A stretch of 64,000 nt of DNA, taken from positions 62,001-126,000 of the forward strand of contig NBIV01000158.1 of assembly GCA_003194525.1 (NCBI GenBank), given 5' to 3'. Position 1 is the stretch's first letter. The number at the start of each line of letters is the position of its first letter. The DNA is from Gracilariopsis chorda (taxonomy: Eukaryota; Rhodophyta; Florideophyceae; Gracilariales; Gracilariaceae). The notes beneath the pieces are model-generated. The model was not told the DNA's origin. It saw only the letters and a list, made by a program, of their open reading frames with translations, and made no database searches. Shown here piece after piece: positions 50,776 through 61,693 of this stretch. Both the position numbers and the translations under genes were made by a program.

Positions 50776-52137
50776 ATGAACGCTTGCCGCTCCACCACTC
50801 TAGTACGATCACTTCCACCCGGATTCTCGTCCGCGTTACTCACTCCAACAACGTTATCTTCCCTGCCGGCCCCGCACGTCCCCCGACGTCGACGTCATCA
50901 CCACCCCACCTTCATCTCCCCCCCGTTATCCTCTTCACTTTCGTACAAACGCAACCATTCCTGTATGCTCTGTGCAGCTTCTTCACCGGCCGAACCCCCG
51001 CGCCGTCAACCCCGTCCGACATTTGCCGCCGCTGCTGCCGCCGCAGCAGCTGCCGCCGCAGCAGTCGGACTCACCTCCTCCACCTCCTCCACGACGCCCT
51101 CCTCCCCCCCTCAACCTTCGTCCGACTCGTGTTCGTGTATGGACTTTCAACCGCCCGCATCCGACCGTCCCGCCACCCTGTCCACTTCAACAGTTACAAC
51201 CGATGATTCTTCACAACATTCATCGCAAACTCAACCCGCGCCTTTGTCCTCGCTTACCTTCCGTTCCGGCGCCGTATGCATTCCCCATCCCGACAAGGTC
51301 GACAAGGGTGGAGAAGACGCTTTCTTCGTCCAATCCCAAGCCCTAGGCGTATTTGACGGCGTTGGCGGGTGGGCCAGTATCGGCGTTGACGCCGGCCTGT
51401 ACTCGAAGCAACTTGCCCAACTCACCGCCGACCACATATGCAAACAAGGCCCTACCTCCGTCAAGGAAGCGCTAAATAACGCCGCCAACACCAACCAGGC
51501 AATCGGCTCGAGCACCGCTTGCGTCGTCGCTATACATGACGACAAATTGTTCGGTCTCAACTTGGGTGACTCGGGTTTGATAGTCATTCGAGATGGCTCC
51601 ATTATTTACCGAACCATCGAACAACAGCATTACTTCAATTGCCCGTATCAAATCGGAACCGACTCGCTTGACACTGTAGACGCCGCCAACACGATTCAAG
51701 TTGCGTTACGGCACGGCGATTGGATCATTATGGGCACGGATGGACTTTGGGATAACGTATTCCCGGATAACATTGTGCAAGTGGTAGTAGAACATCAACA
51801 AGCAATGGAATGCAGAAAGGACGACGAGAAAACGCAAGTGAAACCAGCGCCCCCTTCGTTGAGTGATACTTCTTCAGATGGGGGAAGCGTTGTAAGTGAT
51901 TGTGCACCCGTCCCCAGAGGAGCAGAACAGGCACAAAGTATTGCTGAAAAACTTGGTGAGGTGGCTGTGAAAGTGGCGAATAATGAACGCTCCGCCTCTC
52001 CTTTTGCGGTGAATGCTCGAAATGCGGGCCATCTTTTCCTTGGCGGAAAGGTGGATGATATTACCATCATTTCGGCGTTCGTGTGTGATCCGAATGCTGG
52101 CGTTAACGACGCTTGTGCATCGGAGCAGAATGCATAG
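50776..52137 (+). CDS. PTC7-type PP2C protein phosphatase
   Basis: A 453-residue metal-dependent Ser/Thr phosphatase. The PP2C core begins near residue 163. Metal ligands are in KGGEDAFF (D181), GVFDGVGGW (D194), GTDGLWDN (D322) and GKVDDITII (D427 or D428). SSTACVVAI, LNLGDSGLIVIRDG and QQHYFNCPYQIG are typical of the PTC7/SpoIIE-like subfamily, which in yeast is mitochondrial and in plants chloroplast or mitochondrial. Residues 1-70 are Arg/Ser-rich (MNACRSTTLVRSLPPGFSS, VPRRRRHHH), a probable organelle peptide, followed by an Ala13 run at 84-96 and a Ser/Pro/Thr linker. The chosen ATG follows a C-rich leader; an open frame continues upstream but is low complexity. Residues 345-385 are an acidic-Ser insert in the catalytic domain. 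Confidence 0.88.
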   Translation: MNACRSTTLVRSLPPGFSSALLTPTTLSSLPAPHVPRRRRHHHPTFISPPLSSSLSYKRNHSCMLCAASSPAEPPRRQPRPTFAAAAAAAAAAAAAVGLTSSTSSTTPSSPPQPSSDSCSCMDFQPPASDRPATLSTSTVTTDDSSQHSSQTQPAPLSSLTFRSGAVCIPHPDKVDKGGEDAFFVQSQALGVFDGVGGWASIGVDAGLYSKQLAQLTADHICKQGPTSVKEALNNAANTNQAIGSSTACVVAIHDDKLFGLNLGDSGLIVIRDGSIIYRTIEQQHYFNCPYQIGTDSLDTVDAANTIQVALRHGDWIIMGTDGLWDNVFPDNIVQVVVEHQQAMECRKDDEKTQVKPAPPSLSDTSSDGGSVVSDCAPVPRGAEQAQSIAEKLGEVAVKVANNERSASPFAVNARNAGHLFLGGKVDDITIISAFVCDPNAGVNDACASEQNA

Positions 52138-55100
52138 TGGTTGGCTTTGGTTTGTGTGGTGTGCCTATTTTGTTTTTGTTTTCTCTTGGGGCTTCTCTTT
52201 CGTTTTGATTCGCGGATGGTTATATTCTTATTTATTCTTTTGTTGTGAAAAGAGCAGAGGGTTGTTTGCGGTTGGGACGGCTGTGTGTGTAGGTGTGTGT
52301 GTTTTTTTTTTTTTTGTGATGCGCATAGTGGAATACCTGAGAAGAAGATGAAGAAGAAGAAGAAGAAGAAAACCGGGGGGATTGGCGTCTTGGTTTTATT
52401 GTTATTATATTGTCCTAACTAACTGAAGCAAGACGGCAAGACGCGAAAGAAGCACAGCGACTTGGGAAACAAGCAGTTTGTGGAAAGTCGTGTTTGTGTG
52501 CGCGTTGGGACTCTTGGTACACTCTTCTGTTTCTTTTTTTTTTTACTAGTAATGAACTGTTGAACTGTTTGACTGATAACGCTAAAGTGGAACGAGGATG
52601 ATTGTATGTTTCCGTTCGTGCTGTGCGTGCGGGAGGCGCGCCTTTTTGGTGGTTGGACTGCTGCTGCTCGGTTAGCGATGATAGTAGTATCTTATCTATC
52701 TATCTAGTGGCGGTGCACTGAGGACGCTCGGTGTACGTACGCGCGAACGACTCCGCTGTGTTGAGTGTACCCTTGTATACATAACAGGTTTTTTTGTTGT
52801 TGGAGATATGGGTTATTGTTTTATTGGTATTGTTTTGGAGAGCTTGTTCCCTCTCGCTTGTTTTCCCTCCGCCTTTCCACACCCCACCCGGCAGTGTCCC
52901 TTGAATACACCCCCCCCCCGCGGTGATACGGTATATATCTGAGTAAATTGAGGCGTTCATTTATTTTTGTTATTCTTGTGCTTGTTGATTTAATTTGTTT
53001 TTGCATGTTAGGAAATCTGACGCATATCTCCTTGTCTGGCCATGTGCGGGATGTGGATGATGTTTTTCGGGTGTTTTTTTGAAACGAACAGTTTTCTGGT
53101 GCATTGTGAGTGGTGTCTCTGCGGTGCCTTCCATGCACAGCTGGTGGCGGCCATTCTGGTAGCGTTGTGGGTTGTTGTGCGCGTGTCGAACATGGGAGAA
53201 GGTGCTTGTCACGGTGAGTGGCGTCTCGTATCTATCTGCTGCGTGGGGGACCATGCCGCGCGCTGTTGTGTGGTAAACCAGTGGTGGCCTGCAAAACGAA
53301 CGCTTGTATGTGCGTGCGGGTGTGCTGGTGGTGGTAGGGGGTGGACCTGACGCGTGCTGAACAGCCGCTTGCGTTCGGGCGTGAGCCTCCTTTTTCTTTG
53401 CCGTTTTTCTCGCCGTGTTGGGGATTGCGCTCATATGTATGGGGCGCGTTTGACGGGTTGGTGGATGGTAAGATTTTTTTTTGGGGGGGGGTCCATTTGT
53501 AGTGACGTGAGGTGGCGGTGTGCATGTGTATTTGTGCTTTTGGCCATTGGCGCCTTTTTCGTTTTATGCCTGTGCACGGTGGGGTGCGTGACTGCAGCGA
53601 TTGCTTGTTTCGGGCACGAATTGAGCCCATACGTCCGTATCTAGTAGATGTATCTGTCCGGGCGTGGGCGGTGATTAAGGGGGGTGTTTAAAGCGTTTAT
53701 GTAAGGGGGCTTTCTGATGCTGCTGCCTGGATGGGACGGTTTTGATAGCTGTTTTTGAATGGGTTTTTCATGAAACGTCTTTTAGGACAGCAGCTTGATT
53801 TTGTGCGCGCGCCGCAATGGCGCCCATTCTGGTGCGTGAGTGGATGGTGCTTTTTGTTTTGGTTGCGACTTGGGCCACGGCTGTACGAAACCCGGGTGTC
53901 AAGGGTGGTAGGGAGTTTGTCCAGCGCGTACCGCACTGTACTTGCCTTTTTAACTTGCATAATATATGCTTGTGCACGTATTACCGTGGAGTGTTGTTCA
54001 TGCGCTCACCATTGCGGACGGGGGGCACGTCGAAGGCTAAGGGGGGGGGGGGCTTACGAGCGTGTGATGTTGATGAGGAGCGATGCAATCGATGATGGTA
54101 TCGAGCCGCAGGTAAAGGGGGTGTTAGTGTTATCTTCTTCTCGATGGTGTGGATTGGATACCCCCCTTTGCGCAATTCACGAAGATGTGCAGCGCGTGAG
54201 ACCTTCACCACGCGGCTGAAGAAAAAAGCAAACGCGGAGTGTAAGGCGTACTGTATGTGTCCAAAACGAAATGCGAAAAGTGGGCGGGGGGGTCGGCCTG
54301 TGACGTGGCATAAAATAAACGCGCCAAAACGCACCAAAACGCGCCAAAACAGGCGTTGAACGCGGAGCCGCGTGCACGAAAAACATCCAATTGTTTGCAG
54401 CAAAAGCGCGCTATGCAGAACAAATCGTTGATTGTGGGTGCTTTTCATTGGGCGCGGTGCGCGCGCTGTGCAGCGAGTGTGATTGGCGCACACTTCGTTT
54501 TCACTTGTGCATGGCACAAGTGCTTCGGAATGGGCTCCGTGATCCGATGCGCGCCGCATGTTGTTGTACAGCTTGCATTGTTCAATTGGTGCGACAGATA
54601 TGGCAACGTTTACGAGTGGTGAGCACTCGTTACTGTAATTTGAGGCTGTTGAATTCGCCGCCCTCCGCCCGCGTGCCCATGGCGCTCCACACTACACAGT
54701 CGTGAAACGCGCAACGGCAACGGGGCGTTGCCGGCGCCAACAGCCACAAGTACAATGCGAGGCGTCTTCGTGGCGATGCGGCGGTTAGTTACAGGGATAG
54801 CCTTGCAAGTACCTTTGCCAGACCGATGCTGAGCGGGCGCCCGGGAAGATGCACCCACCCCCCCAAGATCGTCCACAGCATCATGGCGCGTTGCTGCCAC
54901 GCCAGCATATCCACGTGACACACGTACGATTCACAATGGACGCACCGTGGCCAGAAACGGCGCGCAACCAATGGCCACCCGTCCGCGGCGTCAACCGCCA
55001 AAGCACAACGCCGCAGCTCTTTCCCAGCGCCGCGCGACTTGTCAGCGTGCGCGCACAGCCATTGGATCCGGCCGACCCGCCTCCTCTCTCACGACACGCG

Positions 55101-55317
55101 CCGCCCTTCGGAACCGCCTCGGCGCCGCAAACTGTGCACCCCGCCGCTTATAAACATCTGCGCATTGTACCCTTCCTGCCCGCGCGAAACGACGCGTCGC
55201 GCTTGCGATACATCGCGCCCGTGCACCACAGTATTGCGCATCGTATTACGCCACTGACTCCCCCCCCCCACCCGCCCCTTAATTCCGCCCCGTACACGCT
55301 TCTTGCACCTGCTCGCA
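52138..55317. other. 3.2-kb gene-free stretch
   Basis: No supported gene. 52140 to about 54070 is T/G-rich on the plus strand with many short frames that stop quickly, consistent with a long 3' UTR or downstream transcript of the PP2C gene. From about 54150 composition changes to GCGC-rich promoter-like DNA, including a cluster of three E2F-like sites. 54700-55317 is the C-rich leader/promoter of GGACT, with a C10 run at 55260-55269. Confidence 0.55.
54302..54350. promoter_or_regulatory. ACGT box plus three E2F-like sites
   Basis: GACGTGGC (bZIP-type ACGT core) is followed by TAAAATAAAC and then three tandem 10-bp units, GCGCCAAAAC, GCACCAAAAC and GCGCCAAAAC. The unit is the reverse complement of the E2F/DP consensus TTTSGCGC; one copy also occurs in the MADS divergent promoter at about 18692. 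Which gene it would serve is unclear, as the nearest downstream start is 1 kb away. Confidence 0.45.
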
Positions 55318-55989
55318 ATGTCTGCTACCGCTCTCACCGCCCCGGCCTTCCTCCCCACAATGGCTCCCCTGAAGAACTCCCTGCACACTCCCCCGCTCAG
55401 TGCCAAACGGAAACCGCGCTCTTCTTCAAGTAACAACCCTTCATTATCAACTCCCGCATTTTCCTACCCCGAAAAGCGTCCACCCTCAAAACATAAGACC
55501 CCTCTGGCAGCCAATGCACACACTCCCTCCTCCAAGATGCATTACGTCTTCGTTTACGGCACGCTTAAAAAGGGCTTTCCGAACGCGTACATGCTCGACA
55601 GAGCCACGTTTGTAGGCGATTTCCGAACACTTACCAGATATCCTCTCGTCGTCGGAGGCAAGTATAACTCGCCGTATTTACTGGATATGCCCTCTAAGGG
55701 CTCCCGTGTCAAGGGAGAGTTGTACGCCGTTGACGACGCCGTCTTGGCTGATTTGGACGACTTGGAAAATGTCGGTGTTAATTATTCTCGCGCTGTCACC
55801 AAGGTGTCGAGTTGTGCAGATCGTTCGTTCGCCATTGACGCCTTTGTATACCTGAAGACCAACAACTTGCACGAACTCGCTGCAAAGGAGTACTTGGACG
55901 ACTACCAATGTCGTTTGTATGTCCCGCGCCATATGAGGGCTACCCGTTCAGTGCCGTCTCGAAAGTCTCTTGTGTCTAGTTCCAAGTAG
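55318..55989 (+). CDS. gamma-glutamylaminecyclotransferase-like protein (GGACT/AIG2)
   Basis: A 223-residue protein. The domain starts at residue 75 with HYVFVYGTLKKGFPN (substrate loop YGTL) and continues with YPLVVGGKYNSPYLLDMP, GELYAVDDAVLADLDDLE (catalytic Glu region) and NYSRAVTKV. It follows the human GGACT layout closely. The family cleaves gamma-glutamyl-lysine left after crosslinked protein breakdown, or related gamma-glutamyl amines, yielding 5-oxoproline. The N-terminal 74 residues are Ser/Pro/Lys-rich (MSATALTAPAFLPT ...), compatible with organelle targeting. The first ATG lies 49 bases after a C10 run; a second candidate start is the Met of MHYVFVYG. An AATAAA at about 56128 may be its polyadenylation signal. 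Confidence 0.85.
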   Translation: MSATALTAPAFLPTMAPLKNSLHTPPLSAKRKPRSSSSNNPSLSTPAFSYPEKRPPSKHKTPLAANAHTPSSKMHYVFVYGTLKKGFPNAYMLDRATFVGDFRTLTRYPLVVGGKYNSPYLLDMPSKGSRVKGELYAVDDAVLADLDDLENVGVNYSRAVTKVSSCADRSFAIDAFVYLKTNNLHELAAKEYLDDYQCRLYVPRHMRATRSVPSRKSLVSSSK

Positions 55990-57308
55990 AGAGCACCCTA
56001 GCTCACACTGTGCACTTGCAACATGCACACACACGGTATCCGCTCCCACCTGCTTTAGCATCAGCGTTCACACTGCTTGCTCTCTCTCTGTGGTTTGGTA
56101 CCGACTACAGTTCTTTCCTCCTCGCCACAATAAACGGCCTCTGCCTCTTCCCTACGCTTGTGTATGTACACTACAAAACGAATTCATTCCAACTTGCACT
56201 CAGTAAGTTATCTACTGTTGCTCATGCGCGCATATGAGCCCTTGCGTACTGTCAAGCCACCGATGCTACGAGGATGGGTGCTTGCTGTGTGTACCTTATG
56301 CTACCGTATCGGCGTTTGGAATCATGTCAACGTCTTCCCACAGTGTCACACGCCTCAGCACCGTCCGATCTCGCAATGCGAGCCGTCCTCTTTCCGCTGA
56401 TCGCTCAGCTACGGCCCGATCTCGCTGAAAAGAGTTCATAATCGCTGAAATATGCGTGCTGTACAATCGAGCACAAGCAGCGCAACCCGTTGGGTAGCTG
56501 TTTACCCGTCGCACAGCGCTACAACAACCGAAAGGCCCGCAACTGATCTCTGTCGCCGCCGCAGGAGAAATCGCGTTAGAAAAGACTGGCCGGCAAGGAA
56601 TGTGTTCAAAAACAATTGGTGGAAAACGGTGGCGTTTCGGAGCATATCGATTTTGCGTGGTGGCGGTTATTCATTTTGATGCGATAACGCAAGTGCACCA
56701 ACACGCCAATGGCGTACCAAGGGTACAGTATTTTGCTACCTATGAAACATACATTGCGTTTCTGCAGCGGCGCAATGTATTCAGCACTGGCTGACGCTCG
56801 TTCACGCTTTTATTTACACTTCGGTTCGGGCGCCACGAGATCGATTCTCTGGCCGCTTGGAAGTGGGTCGCAACGGCGAATCCTATTCTACATACCTTCC
56901 CAGGTTACGACGCTTCGTTTCAAGGCACAGCCCTTCGCTGTTCCGCAGCATACATTGAAACTCTCAACACATCAAGGCCGACGAAAACCCACCACCGGTT
57001 AACCAATGAGCTTTCCCTCAAGATCGGGGCGCGGGCGTTTGCGCTGCCATTCCTAATGTTTTCCGCATACCCCTCCATATCTGCAGCACTGCAAGCGCCC
57101 CTTCACACATATAGGAACGCTATGACAATCGCAATGCGCGCATGTGCAAAGGACTGATTGTAACCCCACGCGAGTCATGACCACTTGCCAAACCTGTCTG
57201 ACGCGGATCGAGATGCATTGCATCACAACAATCAACGAGGCATAGTGCAAACCCCGTGTCGTTCATCACTCCAATTCTCAACAGATGATCACGAAGGATA
57301 CTTGACAA

Positions 57309-57494
57309 CTAGGGGCAAGTCTGCCCGGAAGAACTGCAATCACTTCGGTCACCAGAATCAAACACAGCTTGCGGATCGTACTCATCCACCTTCACGAACA
57401 CAATGTCAGGGTTATGCTGACGAACAATTTGCAACAGTTGCTCATCACACACATGAATCGGGCCTGTTTGCAGTACTTGATGGAGGGTGGGCAT
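57309..57494 (-). CDS. possible small ORF, thioredoxin-like segment
   Basis: From the tandem ATG codons (MMPTLHQ) the frame reads about 62 residues with normal composition, including IVRQHNPDIVFVKVDEYD, which resembles the beta strand of thioredoxin-like folds, and a Cys/Ser end. No catalytic CxxC is present in the expected place and no further exon was found. It may be a fragment or chance. Confidence 0.2.
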   Translation of the reverse strand: MPTLHQVLQTGPIHVCDEQLLQIVRQHNPDIVFVKVDEYDPQAVFDSGDRSDCSSSGQTCP

Positions 57495-57953
57495 CATTCT
57501 GTCCCTTTTGACGCGCACTGATCGGGGCAGATCTGGAGCGAAGCGGGGTAACACTTGTGTCGATGGGGGGTCGCAATGACTGTGACGGCCTTCTCTGGTG
57601 ACTATAATGCCGTTTGCAGTGCTCGATCGTGGAGAGCTGTGTGGCTGAGCTGTGTGTGTTGCCGACATGATGACGTGAATGTTTCAACCTGGTGTTGGAT
57701 GGGAGAAGCAGACCGAGAAGGGGGCGGTTGGTTACGGTACAGATTTGAGGCGTAGCGGAGATGGCTGTGGGGTTGAAGCTGCCTCGGTGGGTTGCCCTTT
57801 CTAATACAAAGTTCGCATGCGCTGGCTTTGTATGTATGTGCATACATTGTAGCTTGAACGAACAAACACGTCCTGGCTTGTACCGTTGGTATTTGGGATT
57901 GGGTAGATAAAAAGTTGTATCTGTAACGGTAGGGTAGGGTGAGGGGTGGAGGT

Positions 57954-57980
57954 AGATTGCTACACGTACAGTAGCAATCT
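57954..57980. repeat. small perfect hairpin
   Basis: AGATTGCTAC (57954-57963), a 7-nt loop and GTAGCAATCT (57971-57980) pair perfectly; flanking GGT and ACC add to the symmetry. Confidence 0.75.
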
Positions 57981-58458
57981 ATACTACCCTTGGTAACATA
58001 TCTTCCGTACCAACGGCAAGCGCTGTAGGAGCCTTGCGCAAAAGTTTACCCTTCTCGGCGCCCAGCAGAGCCAAGCTTTGGCGGTATACAGTTGCGACCG
58101 ATCAAATCAACGCCCGTGTCCACGGTGAACACGTTGACCACGAATACACGATTGACACGCTATGCCTCCGTGTCATGCCCTTAAATCGTTGATTGGCAGT
58201 TTTTGAAATGAAACAAGAAATCTTGCACAGTTCAAAATTGAAGCGTCAACCACAAACGAAGCGCAGCGTTGGGTAAGAGCATTACTCCACCATCTTCTCT
58301 AGCGAGTTGACTTGTTCCTAACACAACGGAACAAGCTTGAGAGCTGCCGTACTGGAGTTGCCAAGGATAAGCTCGCCTGTACCTTTGTAGTTCAAAGTTT
58401 GTACTCCTCATACGCACCCCCCGTCCTCCCCGCATTTTGTCGACAGAGCACTACAACC

Positions 58459-59553
58459 ATGGCCGTTCAAAGATCAAAGCTTCGTCCGAAAAATGCTTCA
58501 GACTCCAAACCAGAGTCGCAGAAGCGCGTAAGAAACAATGGCTGGTTTGCAAACAACCCCTCAAAGGCATACTATGAAAAATTTTCTCTTATATGGGCCC
58601 CGGCCTCCATGTTTGTTCTCCTCGTTCTCGTTCTGGGCACGCCCTTGTACAAGTACTGCGACAAGAACTCTTATTTGGCCATAACCCTCATCGGCTGTCT
58701 ACCGGGTTTTGTACTTCCGGTGCTGTTTCCTTGTGATGCGGACCGTGGAAAGCCCTACTCGCAACGCTTTTGGGTCAAGGGTACTATCTGGATTGCTATC
58801 TTCGGGTTTTACGGAAACTACTTCTGGACCCACTATTTTTACCAACTGCTCGGTGCAAAGTACCTCTTTGACTCGTACCGAATCAATGACGTTCCCGTTG
58901 TTTGTTTCACATCAACATTCTTCTACTTTACCTTTTACTTCAGTTTCAGCAACCTACTTTTACGTCGTCTTGCCACAAGTATCGCACATTTGCCACGGTA
59001 TGCACAATCTATCATCTGGTGGACGAACATTCTCGTTCTTTCATATGTTACCGCAGTGTTCGAAGCCGTCTCCATTGAACATTTCCCGCTCTACACTTTT
59101 GATGACCGTGAATCATTCGTTACAATCGGTTCCATGTTCTATGCACTATACTTTGTTGTCGGTTTCCCTATGTTTTTCGCGCTTGATGAATATGAGCAAG
59201 AAAAAGCTGATGCTACTATCGCCCGCAACATAACCTTACAAGAAACCGCTGTTAATGCGTGCGGAGCTGCAGCTATTGTCACCGTGTTGTTGGATGTGTG
59301 GCGTTTAACGTTGGGATCGCTTGAACAGCTCGGTAGTGGTATGACTTCTCGCCTCCCTTTTGTGTACCAATCAAACACTACAGATACAATTTGTCAGGTT
59401 TCGCCTGAGCATGTTATTACAATGTCAGAGTGTGCTGAAGTTGCGAAAGGTTGGGCTAATGACCAGTTCACCAAAGTTGCTTCTTCAGTACAACACGGGC
59501 TAGCGCAGCTTGACCAAGCTATTTCATCTGGTTGGTTGGGTTACTGGCACTAA
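58459..59553 (+). CDS. CPI1: cycloeucalenol cycloisomerase (CPI1-like)
   Basis: A 364-residue multi-span ER enzyme that opens the 9,19-cyclopropane ring of cycloeucalenol (obtusifoliol formation) in cycloartenol-based sterol synthesis. Family hallmarks are PCDADRGKPYSQRFWVKGTIWI, FYGNYFWTHYFYQLLGAKY, INDVPVVCF, SIEHFPLYTFDDRES, GSMFYALYFVVGFPMFFALDE and the late GAAAIVTVLLDVWRL helix. About seven hydrophobic spans start after residue 45. The N-terminal 40 residues are basic and soluble. The C-terminus is about 70 residues longer than plant CPI1 and hydrophilic. The ATG of MAVQRSK follows a leader of ordinary composition. No intron. The gene supports a plant/red-algal rather than animal/fungal sterol route. 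Confidence 0.93.
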   Translation: MAVQRSKLRPKNASDSKPESQKRVRNNGWFANNPSKAYYEKFSLIWAPASMFVLLVLVLGTPLYKYCDKNSYLAITLIGCLPGFVLPVLFPCDADRGKPYSQRFWVKGTIWIAIFGFYGNYFWTHYFYQLLGAKYLFDSYRINDVPVVCFTSTFFYFTFYFSFSNLLLRRLATSIAHLPRYAQSIIWWTNILVLSYVTAVFEAVSIEHFPLYTFDDRESFVTIGSMFYALYFVVGFPMFFALDEYEQEKADATIARNITLQETAVNACGAAAIVTVLLDVWRLTLGSLEQLGSGMTSRLPFVYQSNTTDTICQVSPEHVITMSECAEVAKGWANDQFTKVASSVQHGLAQLDQAISSGWLGYWH

Positions 59554-61243
59554 ACGCTGGGCCCAGCATTCTGGAGCGGCCTGAATTGAATCTATATGTG
59601 CGGAGAAACCGCTAGTCGGGTTTGCTCTCGGAATGTCGAAGAGCTTTCGAAAAGCGAGAACAATAACTCACGATAGCGTGCACGATAATTGTACATACTG
59701 TCTATACCGGTCTCGAGCGACTGAAGTCATGCCCCGGTTTCGTGTGACTTGATCTCCTTTGTCGCACTAGCGCGATGAGATGTAGAGAGAACTGCTGTTC
59801 ACCTTGCTGGATCCATGCTATGCTACGTCCTTCAAACGTCTTCCCGGCAGGTTTCGGATGGACATCAGAATCACTGAGCGCAAGAGTTGAGCCGTGCATG
59901 GGGAATAGAATAAGGAATCCCATGAATTACTGACATTGACTTGACGAGTTGAATCACACTTTCAGGTTTTGGGTTCTTGGGACCCCTTTCTGAAAGTGGG
60001 AGGATACGTTCACATGCCGTATTGAGTTCAATGACAAGTAGGATTGGAACATCTCATGCTGAATAGCAAAGCGAAAAGCTCTTCGCCATTTGGTGTGTTG
60101 CAGAGGATGTGTAAGACTATGAAACTCTCCACTTGCTGTTGTGCACTTAAGATACGTATAGAACAACGATAGCTGTCGAAAACGTTGAGCGCAGTGTTAG
60201 GCGCGAATGCGCTTTTGTACTGACGATACTCGAAGGCGCGTCGCCATTGTTCCTCTTCTTTACCCCCGCTATCTGGAGTAGATTGAATCCGAGCCGTCTT
60301 CCAGCTAGCTGATGATCTTGAAGAGTATTACTACTTTCACTATATTTATTGCAGACATACTTACTTCACTCTGTCATCTGAGGGGATCTCGTTAGCTACG
60401 AAAACCTGTCTCTGTTACCCTTCGTAGGATAACAAAAGCGCCTTCGTCTGGGCATAGATACAAAGTAACAATGGCGAACCCTTTTCTTGAGACGAGAGAG
60501 CTATCAAACACTTCCAACGCCATCGAAATAAGGTGTCAAGAGCTCATACACATATACAGATATAATATGAATGTGGTTTTGGTAATATGAAGTCTGTGTT
60601 TGCTTGTTTCTATAGGCAGTGCCCCAAATTCCGAGGCAACGGTATCAACTTCTTCAGTGGAGAGGACTAAACATCTACACGTACTCGACGATTAAGTTAC
60701 CCTGATAGACCCGATCGCATCTCCATTTGGCTTCCTCGTCCGGCGTACCTTCAGACTATTGTAGCCCTTTCGGAAGGTCGGCACAACTCCACCGGCGGAA
60801 CTGCTTGTGCCCATATGAAGCCGCTGGACATGAGAAGCACTTTATACACGTCTACCTTGCCATATGAACACACACGGCTCTTTGTGCGGAGTCGGCGCGG
60901 GCACTTCTGTTTTCACCCGCCAGAGGGCACTGGTCTGATAAGAATCACTGTACCATTGTCGGATGTGAAAAAAATCCTCTTGCAGCAAATCGGACATCAG
61001 AAGCCGAACGACTACCAGACTTCTTCTTTTGCGCAACCACGTTTACAGTCCAGAGCTACGGCAACTGGGTCTGGCTTTCCTCACCAGGAGTGTTCCTTCT
61101 ACGCAATCTCGACTCTGCCGTTTCTGCACTGTATCATAACCAACCTCTATACTCTTGTCGCACTACTCCGTTCTTTGTTAGTGTGTAGGGCAATTCAGCT
61201 CTGCACTACTGGTCGGTATTTTACACTTTCAACCTCAACTTAG
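59554..61243. other. 1.7-kb intergenic with repeat copy D
   Basis: No supported gene. It contains copy D of the short dispersed repeat. The 142-codon frame ending at 61243 overlaps the end of the repeat copy and reads straight into the next gene's ATG; its composition is not protein-like. Confidence 0.55.
60615..60812 (+). repeat. short dispersed repeat, copy D (diverged)
   Basis: A 198-bp copy, GGCAGTGCCCC to GCTTGTGCCC, keeping AGACCCGATCGCATCTCC, TTGGCTTCCTCGTCCGGCG and CGGAAGGTCGGC. It is the most diverged of the four and its (TG)n head is degraded (TGTGTTTGCTTGTTTC). Confidence 0.85.
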
Positions 61244-61693
61244 ATGAGCTCTGAAACACCCGATCGTGGTCCCGAACCAGCAAGAAAATGCCTTGTTCGT
61301 CACGCTCGTTTCTTGGGGAAGAAAAAGACTGTGTGGATCCAAGGAGTCGTGGTCTGGACGGGAGAGAATCAGTTTGCGATAGATGATGGCTCAGGGATTG
61401 CAAGAGTTGACGTGCTCAATCATAGGAAGAGAGACTTGGCATCGTGCGTACTATCTCTCAAAGTCGGGGACTATGTGCTTGCTGTAGGTGAAGTCATTGG
61501 ACGGTACAAAGGGCATCGCCTAGGTTTAAGAGCTACAACAGTACGAACCCTTACTCAGTCAGGTGATATGATGGAAAGTATGTGGCATCTTGAAGTCATA
61601 GATGCCTTCCTATACAGAAAAGAAAAGGAGCGGGAAGATGAAGGTAGAAGAAAGTGTAGGACTGACGGCCAGTTGACACAGGTTACATCCTGA
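61244..61693 (+). CDS. RMI2-like OB-fold protein
   Basis: A 149-residue single OB-fold protein. KTVWIQGVVVWTGENQFAIDDGSG, KVGDYVLAVGEVIG and the closing ESMWHLEVIDAFLYR follow the order of human RMI2 (VWMQGRVV, GKYVMVMGVV, SMWELEVEDLH). RMI2 is part of the BLM/RecQ-topoisomerase III-RMI1 complex that dissolves double Holliday junctions in the nucleus. N-terminal 25 residues are basic and disordered; the tail is charged. The start is the first ATG, no intron. Another small OB protein (RPA3/CST-like) is the alternative, but the SMW-LEV end favours RMI2. Confidence 0.7.
   Translation: MSSETPDRGPEPARKCLVRHARFLGKKKTVWIQGVVVWTGENQFAIDDGSGIARVDVLNHRKRDLASCVLSLKVGDYVLAVGEVIGRYKGHRLGLRATTVRTLTQSGDMMESMWHLEVIDAFLYRKEKEREDEGRRKCRTDGQLTQVTS

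Larger units (their letters stand above)
55990..58458. other. 2.5-kb gene-poor stretch
   Basis: No firmly supported gene. It contains an AATAAA at about 56128, a donor-like CAGTAAGT at about 56202, one weak minus-strand frame (57309-57494) and a perfect 10-bp hairpin at 57954-57980. The last 150 bases lead into the cycloisomerase gene. Confidence 0.5.

Noticed and set aside
53755-54219. 154-codon frame downstream of the PP2C gene
   Set aside because: Trp/Cys/Arg-rich translation of T/G-rich DNA, typical of chance frames in this stretch.
55990-56237. Hydrophobic frame after GGACT ending at a donor-like CAGTAAGT
   Set aside because: It contains an AATAAA and starts in the GGACT 3' region; no acceptor and second exon were found, so it is more likely UTR.
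60815-61243. 142-codon frame immediately before the RMI2 gene
   Set aside because: Begins at the edge of repeat copy D and has no protein-like features; treated as leader sequence.
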